DNA of 64,000 nucleotides, taken from assembly GCF_001274725.1 (NCBI RefSeq), contig NZ_LGUF01000007.1, positions 3,014,077 through 3,078,076 of the forward strand, given 5' to 3'. The notes beneath the pieces are model-generated. The model did no database searches and had not been told where the DNA came from. It saw only the letters and a program-made list of their open reading frames with translations. Source of the DNA: Sporosarcina globispora (GTDB lineage Bacteria; Bacillota; Bacilli; Bacillales; Cytobacillaceae). Numbering within the stretch: position 1 is the stretch's first letter; every line of letters begins with the position of its first letter. A program made the translations under genes and the position numbers. Below, in pieces: positions 17,536 through 26,764 of this stretch.

Positions 17536-20500
17536 ATGGAAACAAAACTACTAAGGATAGCAGAATTAGCAAAATCCGAGCCTAAAATGAAATTCACATC
17601 TCTTGCGCATTTATTGAATACGCAATTCCTAACTCAGTGTCATCATGAACTGCCTAATAAAAAGGCAACTGGTATTAATGGAACGACAAAAGAACAATAC
17701 AGTGACAGCTTGAAAGAAAACATAGAGGACTTAGTAAGTAGACTTAAAAGCAAAAGTTATCGACCTGTTCCAGTAAGACGAATGTATATCCCAAAGTTCA
17801 ACTCAAACAAAATGAGACCATTGGGAATACCGGAACATGAAGATAAAATTGTTCAAAAAGGCATCACGAAAATACTAAATGCCATCTATGAAAATGATTT
17901 TTTAGACTGCTCATTTGGGTTCCGTCCAAATAGAAACTGCCACGATGCGCTGAAAATACTGAATCATTATATTGAAAAGAGAGCAGTAAGTTATGTAGTA
18001 GATGTAGATATTAAAGGCTTCTTCGATAACGTTGACCACAAATGGATGTTGGAATTCTTGAAACTCCGAATCACTGACCCTAACCTACTGAGAATAATCA
18101 GCAGGTTTCTTAAAGGTGGATACATGGAAGAAGGTAAGAAATACAAGACAGACAGTGGTACACCGCAAGGTGGAGTGATATCTCCGATATTAGCCAATGT
18201 CTATCTCCATTACGTTCTTGATCTATGGTTTGAAAAAGTGGTTAGGAAACAATGTAAAGGTCAGGCATTTATAGTGAGATACGCAGATGATTGTGTGCCA
18301 CGAAAGCAACTAAAGTGTGCGTAAGCACATTAGAAAGCTATGCTGCACTTAAGATGAGAGTAGGCCTCTCGCAATCGCTATACAGGTAGAGATTGCAAAC
18401 CACCTTAAGGTGCTGTAGTCAAAAGCTATGGTATTGAGCGTTAAGGAAAAGGCAGAGCAGGACTTTGTCAGGTACATATTAAGGAGACGAAAACCATTGA
18501 ACCGCTGAGGAAGTATCGAAAGCGTAGGGACGTCATCAAAACTGAGGGGGAGTCGTTAACTCAGGATAAGTTCGGAGGAAACCTGTTTACTGTCCGTTCG
18601 GTGACCGGTATAAAGGCGGCGTGAACTTAATATAGGCTTGAGTGTGGAACGTGGGAACCTACGACATGGATGTAAAGGGAGAAATTCAAGTGGAAGACCC
18701 ACAAGAATCAGAGTACCAATGCCATGTATAGGGGCGGAATAACTCGTAGTAGCAAAGAAACCTCCTAACGGAGGTGGAGCAAAGGGGTTATATTATTCAG
18801 TTTTATTAGCAAGTCAACCATCTTAGTGGGAGGAACTTATGAATAAAACAAAGTCATATGCTATATCTAAAAAGGTGGTTTATGAAGCCTTTCTAAGAGT
18901 GAAAGCAAACAAAGGGTCAGCAGGAATTGATGAAGAGTCAATAGAAGAATTCGAACTGAACCTAAAGGATAATCTCTATAAACTATGGAACAGAATGTCT
19001 TCGGGAAGTTACTTCCCTCCAGCTGTTAAAGCCGTAGATATTCCAAAGAAAGCTGGTGGCACCAGAACACTAGGAATTCCAACTGTTACAGATAGAATTG
19101 CACAAATGGTTGTGAAACTGTATTTTGAACCCTCGGTGGAACCTTACTTTCATAAGGATTCTTATGGTTACAGACCTAATAAAAGCGCCATCCAAGCGTT
19201 AGAGATAACCCGCAAAAGGTGTTGGAAATACATCTGGGTTCTAGAATTCGATATTAAAGGCTTATTCGACAATATTGATCATGGGTTATTAATGAAAGCA
19301 GTGGAAAAGCACACTAATATTAAATGGGTAAAGCTATATATTGAAAGATGGCTAAAGGCACCTTTTCAAACTAAAGAAGGTGTAAAAGAACGTAGCGCTG
19401 GCACACCGCAAGGTGGAGTCATAAGTCCAGTTCTTGCGAACCTATTTCTACACTACACATTTGATAAATGGATGACAATTAATCATCCTAATAATCCATT
19501 TGCAAGATATGCAGATGATGCAGTCATTCACTGCAAGTCAGAAGCTGAAGCAGTTAGATTGCTTGATTCATTAAACAATAGGATGAACGAATGTAAGCTT
19601 GAACTACATCCAACCAAAACAAGAATTGTATATTGTAAAGATGAAGATAGGAAAGAATATCACGAAAATATTTCGTTTGATTTTCTAGGATATACGTTCA
19701 GACCAAGACGTTCTAAGAATAGATGGGGAAAGCATTTTATCAACTTTACACCTGCGATTAGTAACAAATCTAAGAAATCAATTCGGCAAGAAGTAAGGGA
19801 CTGGAAATTACAGTTGAAAGCAGAAAAGGACCTTTCGGACCTATCCAATATGTTTAACTCAAAGATAATAGGCTGGGTAAACTTCTATGGCAAGTTCTAC
19901 AAATCCGAAATGTACTCAACATTAAGGCACATCAACAAAGCCTTAATAATGTGGGCAAGGAAGAAATACAAAAGGTTAGCGCGTCACAAGAAAAGAGCAG
20001 AATATTTCTTAGGTAGAATTGCAAATCAAAATCCCAAGTTCTTTAAACATTGGGAATTAGGTATTAAGCCTACGGCTGAATAATGGGAGCCGGATGAGCT
20101 GAGAGGTTCACGTCCGGTTCTGAGAGGGGCTACTGGGGAAGTTCCAGTGGTCTACTTGCCTTGTCTGTTGTTTTCAGAATAAAAGTGAAGCCCAGAAATT
20201 CTTCCATTCATTAAAAGCGAGATTAAAGAAATTTAACTTGGATATAGCCGAGGATAAAACTAAAATAATTCCCTTCGGACGGTTTGCGGAAAAGAATGCA
20301 AAACGTGAGGGGATTGGCAAACCGGATACCTTCGATTTCCTTGGATTTACACACTATTGTGGTGTAAGTAAACACGGGAAGTTTCGAGTAAAGCGGAAAA
20401 CCAGCAAAAGGAAAGTCCAGGGCAAACTAAAAGAAACTAAAGAATGGCTGAAGAATAATAGGAATAAAGATATTCATATGATTATGGATAGATTTAAACG

Positions 20501-20732
20501 CTCACTAATAGGTTATTACAACTATTATTGCATCACAGATAATACCCAAACTGTTAACAACTTTAAAGAGAAAATCGAGTGCTTACTATTTAAATGGCTA
20601 AACAGAAGAAGCCAAAGGAAATCCTTTACTTGGGATAAATTTAGGCTCTTTCTTAAGAAATTTCCACTACCTTTACCAAGAATCAAAGTGAATATTTATG
20701 ATTTAAGAAAAGAAATTAGCCACATTCTGTAA
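17536..20732 (+). CDS. ltrA: Outer intron reverse transcriptase/maturase, interrupted by the inner intron
   Basis: The first part, 17536-18292, encodes RT motifs (MRPLGIPEHEDKIVQKG, FGFRPNRNCHDALK, VDVDIKGFFDNVDH, SGTPQGGVISPILANVYLH) up to RYADD at residue 249. The second part, 20161-20732, encodes the thumb/maturase domain (FDFLGFTHYCG, VKRKTSKRK). Unspliced, the frame stops at 18324. Removing 18293-20160 joins T to TT and gives exactly 443 codons (442 aa) reading YADDFVCCFQ, the expected RT motif. The protein would assist splicing and retrohoming of the outer intron, but only if the inner intron splices first. The ATG follows GAGGTAGGAATAAT. Confidence 0.88.
18293..20160 (+). mobile_element. 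Inner group II intron nested in the outer intron's RT gene
   Basis: A 1868-bp element starts GTGTGCC and ends CTACTTGCC, parallel to the outer intron's CTACTCGAC. Domain V is at 20087-20120 (34 bases, GAGCCGG...CCGGTTC) and is followed by a domain VI-like hairpin. It carries its own intact maturase gene at 18839-20083. The insertion point lies within the codon after YADD of the outer maturase. Sequence differs clearly from the outer intron, so it is a different intron and not a duplicate. Confidence 0.9.
18839..20083 (+). CDS. ltrA: Inner intron group II reverse transcriptase/maturase
   Basis: A 414-residue intact LtrA-type protein. RT domain motifs include TRTLGIPTVTDRIAQM, YGYRPNKSAIQAL, EFDIKGLFDNIDH, AGTPQGGVISPVLANLFLHY and the catalytic Y224-A-D-D. 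The maturase (X) domain follows (SFDFLGYTFRPR, FNSKIIGWVNFYGKF). It ends without an HNH endonuclease domain. A GTGGGAGGA site lies before the ATG. It promotes splicing and mobility of its own intron by reverse transcription into DNA targets. All key residues are present, so this intron may still be active. Confidence 0.93.
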   Translation: MNKTKSYAISKKVVYEAFLRVKANKGSAGIDEESIEEFELNLKDNLYKLWNRMSSGSYFPPAVKAVDIPKKAGGTRTLGIPTVTDRIAQMVVKLYFEPSVEPYFHKDSYGYRPNKSAIQALEITRKRCWKYIWVLEFDIKGLFDNIDHGLLMKAVEKHTNIKWVKLYIERWLKAPFQTKEGVKERSAGTPQGGVISPVLANLFLHYTFDKWMTINHPNNPFARYADDAVIHCKSEAEAVRLLDSLNNRMNECKLELHPTKTRIVYCKDEDRKEYHENISFDFLGYTFRPRRSKNRWGKHFINFTPAISNKSKKSIRQEVRDWKLQLKAEKDLSDLSNMFNSKIIGWVNFYGKFYKSEMYSTLRHINKALIMWARKKYKRLARHKKRAEYFLGRIANQNPKFFKHWELGIKPTAE

Positions 20733-20836
20733 ATGATAATTTGGAGGAGCCGTGTGCGTTAATAGCGCAAGCACGGTTCTGTGAGGGGGGAGGAGTACAA
20801 TTTACCGCAAGGTAGAAAGGCTCCCTTCTACTCGAC

Positions 20837-21246
20837 TAGGTGTTCTGCGATAAAATCTTATGAGAATATAAATCTTCTAAATGCGTTCACAAAAGTACAC
20901 TTTTGCGAACGGGCTAAATTGTAACGTAAAATCAACGTTTTGAATGTCCGTAAAAATTCCGTTTTTATTTTACGAACGTTCACTAAATCGCGACCACGTT
21001 TGCGGACGGTTTTTGATTCGGATCGGTCCTGTTTTTTTAACTCTTGTTGTAACAAAAACGAACGTTATTGTTACACGATTTAATAATAAACTTTCAGACT
21101 AGTTAACTTGCATAATAAACGTAACAAAAATATGTAACAATATCATTTGTAACAATATTCGTCTTGAATCGTTTTTGATGCAGCGTTTGGTAGAGGAGAG
21201 GATGAACATGAATGTAACTTTTATATTTATTTTGCACTTTTTTTAA
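20837..21246. other. Palindrome-rich intergenic DNA between the twintron and an IS6 copy
   Basis: There is no convincing gene. Several short inverted motifs occur (CAAAAGTACACTTTTG near 20888; repeated CGAACG; three GTAACAA motifs near 21049-21160). A 65-residue minus-strand frame exists here, but it is rich in these repeats and lacks a clear family or ribosome site. Confidence 0.5.
21049..21074. repeat. 26-bp GTAAC...GTTAC inverted-repeat unit, copy 2
   Basis: It has the same length and the same first 13 bases (GTAACAAAAACGA) and last five (GTTAC) as the unit at 10098-10123. More GTAACAA motifs follow to about 21160. Confidence 0.5.
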
Positions 21247-22012
21247 GGTTCTGGTGCAAAAAACACTCACTAGAAACATGGATTATCTGTTCCCTCTAAA
21301 TTGATTACTTATGAAGCTAATCCAAACAAGTGGTGTATAAATTGTTTCTGATTTCGGGCAGACTTCACCCCTTGATTGGCCTGCCCTTTTTTGACGATAT
21401 GCATAGCCTCTATACCACTTATGATATGAGTGGCTGTTTCAAATGACTTAAAACCCAACATAGAACGGACTCATCTCTTTATGAAACGGTGGTCTTGTTC
21501 TACGATGTTGTTGAGATATCGGATTTGACGAACCTGTATGACTTCAGATATCCTTTTCTCTTCTTTTAATTGTTGAATAGCTACGGGATAAGCAGGATTT
21601 TTATCGACTGTTATCACCCGAGGTTTTGAAACATGAAAAGCAGCCAAGGCTTTCTTAAAAAAGCGCTTGGCTGCTTGTTTATTTCTTGCTTTACTTAGAT
21701 AAAAATCAATGGTATTCCCTTCTGAATCAACGGCACGATACAGATACAGCCATTGACCTTTGACTTTCACATAGGTTTCATCGACTCTCCAGGAATCATT
21801 GATTGACTGAAGATGACGCCGTACTCGTTCATCTAATTCAGGTCCATATTGATGTACCCAATGCATAATCGTTGTGTGAGCCATGGATTTTCCTCCATCA
21901 TTTCCACCAAATCACGAAAACTGAGGCTGTACCATAGGTACCATCTTACCGTTAATAAAATAATGTCAGGCTGATAATGTTTCCATTTGAATTCTACTGG
22001 TTTTTTCATACC
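21247..22012 (-). mobile_element. IS6-family insertion sequence, degenerate copy
   Basis: The terminal repeat GGTTCTGGTGCAAAAA at 21247-21262 is followed by a transposase gene on the minus strand (21309-22009). The opposite end is missing: 5' of the transposase ATG the sequence runs at once into a fragment of an unrelated hydrolase gene. Confidence 0.8.
21309..22009 (-). pseudogene. IS6-family DDE transposase with a frameshift and an in-frame UGA
   Basis: N-terminal codons from 22009 read FKWKHYQPDIILLTVRWYL and SLSFRDLVEMMEE. The frame then breaks near 21890, where about four codons are partly lost, and resumes at 21884 with MAHTTIMHWVHQYGPELDER. DDE motifs VDETYVKVKG and ITVDKNPAYP are visible. 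A TGA at 21471-21473 replaces an expected CGA (HRFIKR-x-VRSMLGFKSF). The frame continues to the normal TAA at 21309. It is not functional unless the stop is read through. Confidence 0.85.
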
Positions 22013-22025
22013 ATGGTCAGCAATA

Positions 22026-22196
22026 CACGAGGAACCTGGATTAACATTCCCTGCTCATCAGCCATCAAAGAGAATCGACTATATTTTTTCTACACCGGTA
22101 ATGGAAGTTAAATCTACAGATATAATTGAAACATTAGCTTCCGATCATCTTCCTGTTATGTCAGAAATTACGCTTGTTCGTGGAAATAAACCATAA
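22026..22196 (+). pseudogene. Endonuclease/exonuclease/phosphatase-family protein, C-terminal fragment
   Basis: The frame ending at the TAA at 22194-22196 reads TFPAHQPSKRIDYIFSTPV and ASDHLPVMSEI. These are the conserved RIDYIF and SDHLP motifs at the end of DNase I-like hydrolases. The N-terminal ~200 residues are replaced by the IS6 end. It stood directly upstream of the GH3 gene (15-bp gap), so it was probably in one operon with it. Confidence 0.75.
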
Positions 22197-22211
22197 AAGG
22201 GGGAACTAATT

Positions 22212-23990
22212 TTGAAAAAAAGCCGATTTTATTCATTCGTGACTACTATCCTGATTGTCCTATTTATTTTACCATTTAACGCATTTGCAAATTGGGATGA
22301 CCCAACTCGACCTGGCTGGGAAGAAGGTGAAGCAAAGGAAGGCTGGATTCGAAGTAAGCTTAACCACATGACTCTTGAAGAGAAAATTGGACAGCTTTTT
22401 ATTGTACATGTATACGGTAAAACACCAACAGACCCAGCTTATGAACTAAAGAATCTTGAAAAGAAGCGAGGGGGAAAGAATTTTAAAGAAGTAATCGAAA
22501 AATATCATATTGGCGGAGTAATTTATTTCAACTGGACAGACAATATTCCTATTCCACTAGATGCCTCACAAGTTAACTCACTTTCGAACGGTATACAGAA
22601 AATTGCTATGGATCAGCGGATGCCCATTCCTCTCTTTGTTTCTACAGATCAAGAAGGCGGAATTGTACAAAGATTAACAAGTCCAGGTACAGTGTTACCA
22701 GGGAACATGGCTCTTGGCGCAACTCAATCTCTTGATTATGCAGCAAAATCAGCTGCCATTTTAGGAACCGAATTGAAAGGCATAGGAGTTAATATGAATT
22801 TCGGTCCTGTAGCAGATGTTAACATCAATCCTGAGAACCCTGTTATTGGTGTACGTTCCTTCAGTGAAGATCCTAAGCTCGTTTCCGACATGACGGTTGC
22901 TCAAATAAATGCCTATCAGAAAGATAATGTCATTGCAACAGCGAAACATTTCCCTGGACACGGTGATACAGCCGTAGACTCACACTATGGGCTGCCGATT
23001 ATTAATCACGATTTAAAGACACTTCAAAATGTAGATTTAAAACCGTTTAAAAAAGCCATTGGAGCTGGCATTGATGCGATTATGACTGGTCATATCGTTG
23101 TACCTGCTCTTGATGACTCAGGACTTCCTGCAACCCTTTCCAAACCAATCCTAACAGGATTGCTCCGTGAAGAGATGGATTTTGACGGATTAATCATTAC
23201 AGACAGCCTCGGTATGTCTGGAGCGAATGTAGTGCCGCCTGCCAGGGTGCCAGTTGAAGCATTTAAAGCCGGCGTTGATCTTTTACTTAACCCACCAGAT
23301 GTAGAATTAGCTTATAATGCCATGCTTGAAGCTGTAAAGAGTGGAGAAATTAGTGAAAAGCGCGTAAATGAATCTGTCTATCGAATTCTTGAAGCAAAAT
23401 TGAAAAGGGGACTTTTTGACAATCCTTACTCAGATGAAAGTGCGATTTCAAATATCGGAACAGCAGAGCATTTAGCAGTTGCAGATGAAATCGCCAATAA
23501 AAGTATTACACTTGTGAAAAACGAAAACAACTTGTTACCGCTAAAAACGAATGAAAACCTATTTATTACAGGTCCATCACTAGCTGAGCCTGATTTGTTA
23601 TCTGACCTGCTAAAAAATAAGAGTTTCAATGCCGATTTTTACATGACAGGTACTTCTCCAACCTCTTCAGAAATAAATACAGCTGTTGCAAAAGCACAAC
23701 AAGCAGACAAAGTAATTGTAACTACTTACACTGCAAATACAAATAGCGCTCAACAGAATTTTGTAAAAGCACTACTTACTACAGGAAAGCCGGTCATTAT
23801 CACCGCTATCCGAAATCCGTATGATCTCATGGTTTTTCCTGAAATAGATGCCTACTTAGCCACTTATGGGAACCGTGAAGTTTCCATTCGCGCCTTAGCG
23901 AGAGTGTTAACTGGTGAAGTAAATCCATCAGGAAAGCTTCCTGTTACCATTCCAGGTTTATATGATTTTGGACATGGTATTAGTTATTAA
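22212..23990 (+). CDS. nagZ: Secreted glycoside hydrolase family 3, beta-N-acetylglucosaminidase (NagZ/YbbD-like)
   Basis: A 592-residue protein. The signal peptide is about residues 1-26 (ends NAFA). The GH3 barrel carries the NagZ signature K245-HFPGHGDTAVDSHYGLP, whose His acts as general acid-base, and nucleophile Asp331 in ITDSLGMSG. A GH3 C-terminal sandwich domain follows from about 420. It removes GlcNAc from peptidoglycan muropeptides outside the cell in wall turnover. The TTG start follows AAAGGGGGAAC. Its upstream partner is truncated by an IS6 element, so its promoter may now be IS-derived. A terminator follows. Confidence 0.9.
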   Translation: MKKSRFYSFVTTILIVLFILPFNAFANWDDPTRPGWEEGEAKEGWIRSKLNHMTLEEKIGQLFIVHVYGKTPTDPAYELKNLEKKRGGKNFKEVIEKYHIGGVIYFNWTDNIPIPLDASQVNSLSNGIQKIAMDQRMPIPLFVSTDQEGGIVQRLTSPGTVLPGNMALGATQSLDYAAKSAAILGTELKGIGVNMNFGPVADVNINPENPVIGVRSFSEDPKLVSDMTVAQINAYQKDNVIATAKHFPGHGDTAVDSHYGLPIINHDLKTLQNVDLKPFKKAIGAGIDAIMTGHIVVPALDDSGLPATLSKPILTGLLREEMDFDGLIITDSLGMSGANVVPPARVPVEAFKAGVDLLLNPPDVELAYNAMLEAVKSGEISEKRVNESVYRILEAKLKRGLFDNPYSDESAISNIGTAEHLAVADEIANKSITLVKNENNLLPLKTNENLFITGPSLAEPDLLSDLLKNKSFNADFYMTGTSPTSSEINTAVAKAQQADKVIVTTYTANTNSAQQNFVKALLTTGKPVIITAIRNPYDLMVFPEIDAYLATYGNREVSIRALARVLTGEVNPSGKLPVTIPGLYDFGHGISY

Positions 23991-24004
23991 CTAGTGCTGC
24001 CATA

Positions 24005-24045
24005 AAGAAGAACTGGTCGAAAATTTTGACCAGTTCTTTTTCTTT
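24005..24045 (+). terminator. Terminator of the GH3 gene
   Basis: GAAGAACTGGTC pairs with GACCAGTTCTTTTTC across a 9-base AT-rich loop, ending in a T-rich run. Confidence 0.75.
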
Positions 24046-24060
24046 CCTAACTTCTTAACG

Positions 24061-24236
24061 GCTATGGGATATTGCGGAAAACCGTCATAGATCCATTGTT
24101 ACTCATGGAGGCAGTAATCTTTATGTCTCGAACAATTTTGACACAGAGCCTTTTATATTATTTAAGCATTTTGACAACAACCATAATGAAACAAAAGAAT
24201 CTGTTAAGGCTCAATTATTTAGTCTAGTTATTTAGA
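24061..24236 (+). pseudogene. Unidentified protein C-terminal fragment
   Basis: An open frame to the TAG at about 24234 reads RLWDIAENRHRSIVTHGGSN, then LYVSNNFDTEPFILFKHFD, with strongly coding-like composition and no start codon. I do not recognise the family. Bases 24237-24624 hold no gene apart from a dispersed repeat. Confidence 0.4.
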
Positions 24237-24434
24237 TGCGAAGATTGAGTTAAATACTATCAAACGAAGTATTGTACAAATGATAAATATAGAGTTGTTC
24301 CTCTTCAGTACAATGGGGAAGATCACTTATTCTTAAGCGTATTTTTTCATGTTGCGTCCGATCTTTTTCCATTTCTTAAAACAAGATTGACAATGCCTCT
24401 GTCTGCCTTCTTTGTTTGTTATTCAATTAAACTA

Positions 24435-24476
24435 GCTAATAGAAGCTTCGGTGATCTTCAACAATCGGACGCGATT
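24435..24476. repeat. Dispersed ~40-bp repeat, copy 1
   Basis: It reads CTAATAGAAGCTTC, then GATCTTCAACAAT and a GGACGCGATT end. It is almost identical to 26223-26263. A shorter core (TTC-ACAAT-GGGCGC) recurs near 4250, 6087 and 25146. Confidence 0.65.
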
Positions 24477-24624
24477 ATCTAAAAGTGATCGTTATGTCTT
24501 AATTATAGAGCCATATCGTCAATAGGATATATACTTATATACGGATTAATTAGAAAGAGAATGAACCTTAATAAAGCAATAAATGGAGAGGAATTATATT
24601 TTAATAATAAGGAGGTAAAAAAAT

Positions 24625-25119
24625 ATGGGAATGGGTGCCTGTTATATACGTATTTCAACTGACTTTCTTAGCTATTTAAAGTCACATCCGGAAGAAATTG
24701 AGGATATTGTATTTGAAAACGAGGAATTAGAAGACAGAGAATTTGATATTGATAAAGCATGGCATGGTATATACTACTTGCTTACTGGAATTGCCGATTT
24801 AGAACACCCTATTGAATCTACATTAGGCTTAGCTATTTTTGGAGGAACTGAAATTAGTGAAGACCTAGGTTATGGACCTCTTAGGTATTTAGAATCGGAA
24901 GAGGTTAAAGAAATTACGACAGCTCTTGAATCGGTTTCTATTAGAGATTTTGCTTCTCGATATAATGTGAAGGATATTAATAAATATGACATTTACCCAT
25001 TGGACGCACAATGGGCGGAGGAAGATAAAGAATACCTAATAGAGAATTTTGAATCATTAGTTGAATTTTATCGTATAACAGCTAAACAAGAAGAAGCCAT
25101 GTTGTTGTTTATTTCTTGA
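24625..25119 (+). CDS. DUF1877 (YfbM-like) family protein
   Basis: A 164-residue acidic cytoplasmic protein with the start MGMGACYIRIS behind AAGGAGG. The family features are a central IDKAWHGIYYLLTG, the GLAIFGGTEI stretch, a YGPLRYL segment and a C-terminal domain rich in Glu. DUF1877 members have no assigned biochemical role; they often lie near polymorphic toxin/immunity genes. The next gene here is a broken leucine-rich-repeat-like protein. A terminator-like hairpin follows at 25180. Confidence 0.8.
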   Translation: MGMGACYIRISTDFLSYLKSHPEEIEDIVFENEELEDREFDIDKAWHGIYYLLTGIADLEHPIESTLGLAIFGGTEISEDLGYGPLRYLESEEVKEITTALESVSIRDFASRYNVKDINKYDIYPLDAQWAEEDKEYLIENFESLVEFYRITAKQEEAMLLFIS

Positions 25120-25177
25120 TATTAGGTAGGAAAATATATACGTTATTATTCCACAATCGGGCGCAAGAACTGAACAA

Positions 25178-25210
25178 ACGATGGACTGTTTCGACAGTCC
25201 ATTTTTCTTG
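25178..25210 (+). terminator. Terminator after the DUF1877 gene
   Basis: ATGGACTGT/ACAGTCCAT with a TTCG loop and T-run. A GGGCGC-type dispersed repeat core lies just upstream (about 25146-25165). Confidence 0.7.
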
Positions 25211-25352
25211 GTCTTTAGTCAGTATTAAGGTCAGATTATTGAAGAAGGAAGAGGGTTTTATTAAGGAGAAATAATTGTATTGAAAGCAGTTAAACATAAC
25301 AAAAAAGATAGGATTATAATCAATACGAATCTAATTTACTTGAGGAAGAACG

Positions 25353-26152
25353 ATGTTTCCTATTGGAGAACAACCAGATTTTATTAAAGATTTAAATCAA
25401 ATTGGAGAGATTCCAAGTGAGATTGCTATACAGGGGAAAACAAAAAATCTTGAACGACTGAAGGAGTTTTCAGGTATTGAAAAGTTATGGTTGTTCACTG
25501 TAAACCAATCCGAGTTTGATTTAATTCTTCAATATGCAAATCCTAAAATACTTTATGTTTACGAAATGAGAGTAGAAGATCTATCTTCATTGGAGCTTCT
25601 TTCAGGTGCTGAAAAATTATATTTATGTTGGAATACAAAAGCAGCCAAGTTGTGGGATTTAACTAAAAATATTAATCTAAAACCTTGTCCATTGAAGACT
25701 TCAAAAGATTAAACAGCTTGGATCCTTTGCAGTATTGCCAAACTCTACAGGAGTTACATTTATCAGGTGGTATATGGAACACATTAAACATTGATACCTT
25801 AGAACCCCTAAAGCAACTGACATTCCTTAAAAATTTAGGATTATCTAACATACGGGTAAAAGATGAATCTTTGGAGCCTTTGACGCATTTACACAATTTA
25901 GTGGAACTAGAAATATCTAATCAGTTCCTTACAGAAGAGTATGCGAGGCTATCCGTTGCCCCTCCTGATACTAAATGTGATTATTTCAAGCCTTATGTAA
26001 AATTAAACGATTCTATAGATGGAAAGGATATTATGATAATTGGTAAACGCAAACCTTTTTTAAACTCATCCATTGATACAAAAAAGCTCCAAAAATATGA
26101 GGATATGTTTAAAGCGTTCCAAGAAAAGTATAAAGAGCAGTACACTAAATAG
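25353..26152 (+). pseudogene. Leucine-rich-repeat-like protein split by a one-base frameshift
   Basis: The N-terminal frame (25353-25712) and C-terminal frame (25685-26152) join by one missing A in the AAAA run near 25680 to give a ~265-residue protein. Repeats such as LERLKEFSGIEKLWLF, LSSLELLSGAEKLYL and LEPLKQLTFLKNLGLSNIRV match short LRR units. No signal peptide is seen. The function is unknown; similar LRR proteins occur as immunity-type genes in Bacillus accessory regions. The frameshift lies in a homopolymer and could be a sequencing error. Confidence 0.65.
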
Positions 26153-26222
26153 AATTTTCTTGTGAAATACCAGGTGGATTCCTGTAGCAAAGAATGCAAT
26201 TTTTTCTTATTGAACAAACCAT

Positions 26223-26263
26223 CTAATAGAAGCTTCAATGATCTTCAACAATAGGGCGCGATT
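26223..26263. repeat. Dispersed ~40-bp repeat, copy 2
   Basis: It reads CTAATAGAAGCTTC, then GATCTTCAACAAT and ends GGGCGCGATT, near-identical to 24435-24476. The two copies flank the DUF1877 and LRR genes in direct orientation. Confidence 0.65.
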
Positions 26264-26343
26264 GCTGAATAACGAACCACCTTTTTTATAATTTATTTTT
26301 TATTCAACTACGAACAGTTAGTAAAAGTAACCAACTATTTTTT

Positions 26344-26382
26344 GAAAAAGGCCGCATTTTTCATCCGAAGAATGCGGCTTCA
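26344..26382. terminator. Hairpin, terminator-like
   Basis: GCCGCATT pairs with AATGCGGC. It lies between the LRR gene and the EcsC-like fragment. Bases 26264-26477 hold no gene. Confidence 0.5.
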
Positions 26383-26477
26383 TGCTTTTGACAATAAACA
26401 TCTTTATTGTCACTAATCAGCTGGTACTACCCTTTATACTAATTTCGTTTAAAAAGGTGTGTCAAAAATATATTATC

Positions 26478-26682
26478 TCATTCAATCTCCACATCAATTA
26501 TCTTTTCATTTTCCAATAACCATCTTTCTTGAAAAGCTCTTCTTGCTGCCCAACCCACATCTTTTATATACCAGCCGTTGGAGGATGCACCGACAACAAG
26601 ACCTATTACAGGTATTGCTTGTAATGCTTTCCGCTTTGAAATATTAACATCTAGTTGTTTTACTAAGTTTTTAACAGCAAGT
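26478..26682 (-). pseudogene. EcsC-family-like C-terminal fragment
   Basis: The minus-strand frame ends at 26478 and reads RKALQAIPVIGLVVGASSNG and WYIKDVGWAARRAFQERWL, typical of the end of EcsC-family proteins. A TAA closes the frame upstream and no start exists. It is a relic. Confidence 0.5.
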
Positions 26683-26737
26683 TAAGGATCGAGAAGGCCA
26701 TATCTCTATTTCCTGGAAGGGTGTAGAAGTATAAAAA

Positions 26738-26764
26738 AACAGAACCAAAAAGGTCCTGTTTTAT
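26738..26764 (-). terminator. Terminator of the DNA ligase pseudogene
   Basis: An AACAG-ACC/GGT-CTGTT hairpin overlaps the ligase stop codon and is followed by A/T-rich sequence. Confidence 0.5.

Larger units (their letters stand above)
17026..20836 (+). mobile_element. Outer group II intron (twintron host)
   Basis: It starts with GTGTG, fitting the GUGYG rule, and domain I sequence follows. The RT ORF begins at 17536. A canonical 34-base domain V is at 20747-20780 (GAGCCG...CGGTTC), and a domain VI-like hairpin ends in CTACTCGAC at 20836. Without the inner intron the length is 1943 bp, normal for an ORF-bearing bacterial group II intron. The encoded protein shows no HNH endonuclease. Relics of the same intron type occur at 6107 and 8291. 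Ends are set by alignment with the inner intron's ends and are accurate to a few bases. Confidence 0.88.

Noticed and set aside
20858-21055. 65-residue minus-strand ORF
   Set aside because: It is made largely of repeated CGAACG/GTAACA-type motifs, has no ribosome site and no family resemblance; treated as repeat DNA.
26459-26647. 62-residue plus-strand ORF
   Set aside because: The opposite strand encodes the EcsC-like fragment over the same bases, which is more convincing.
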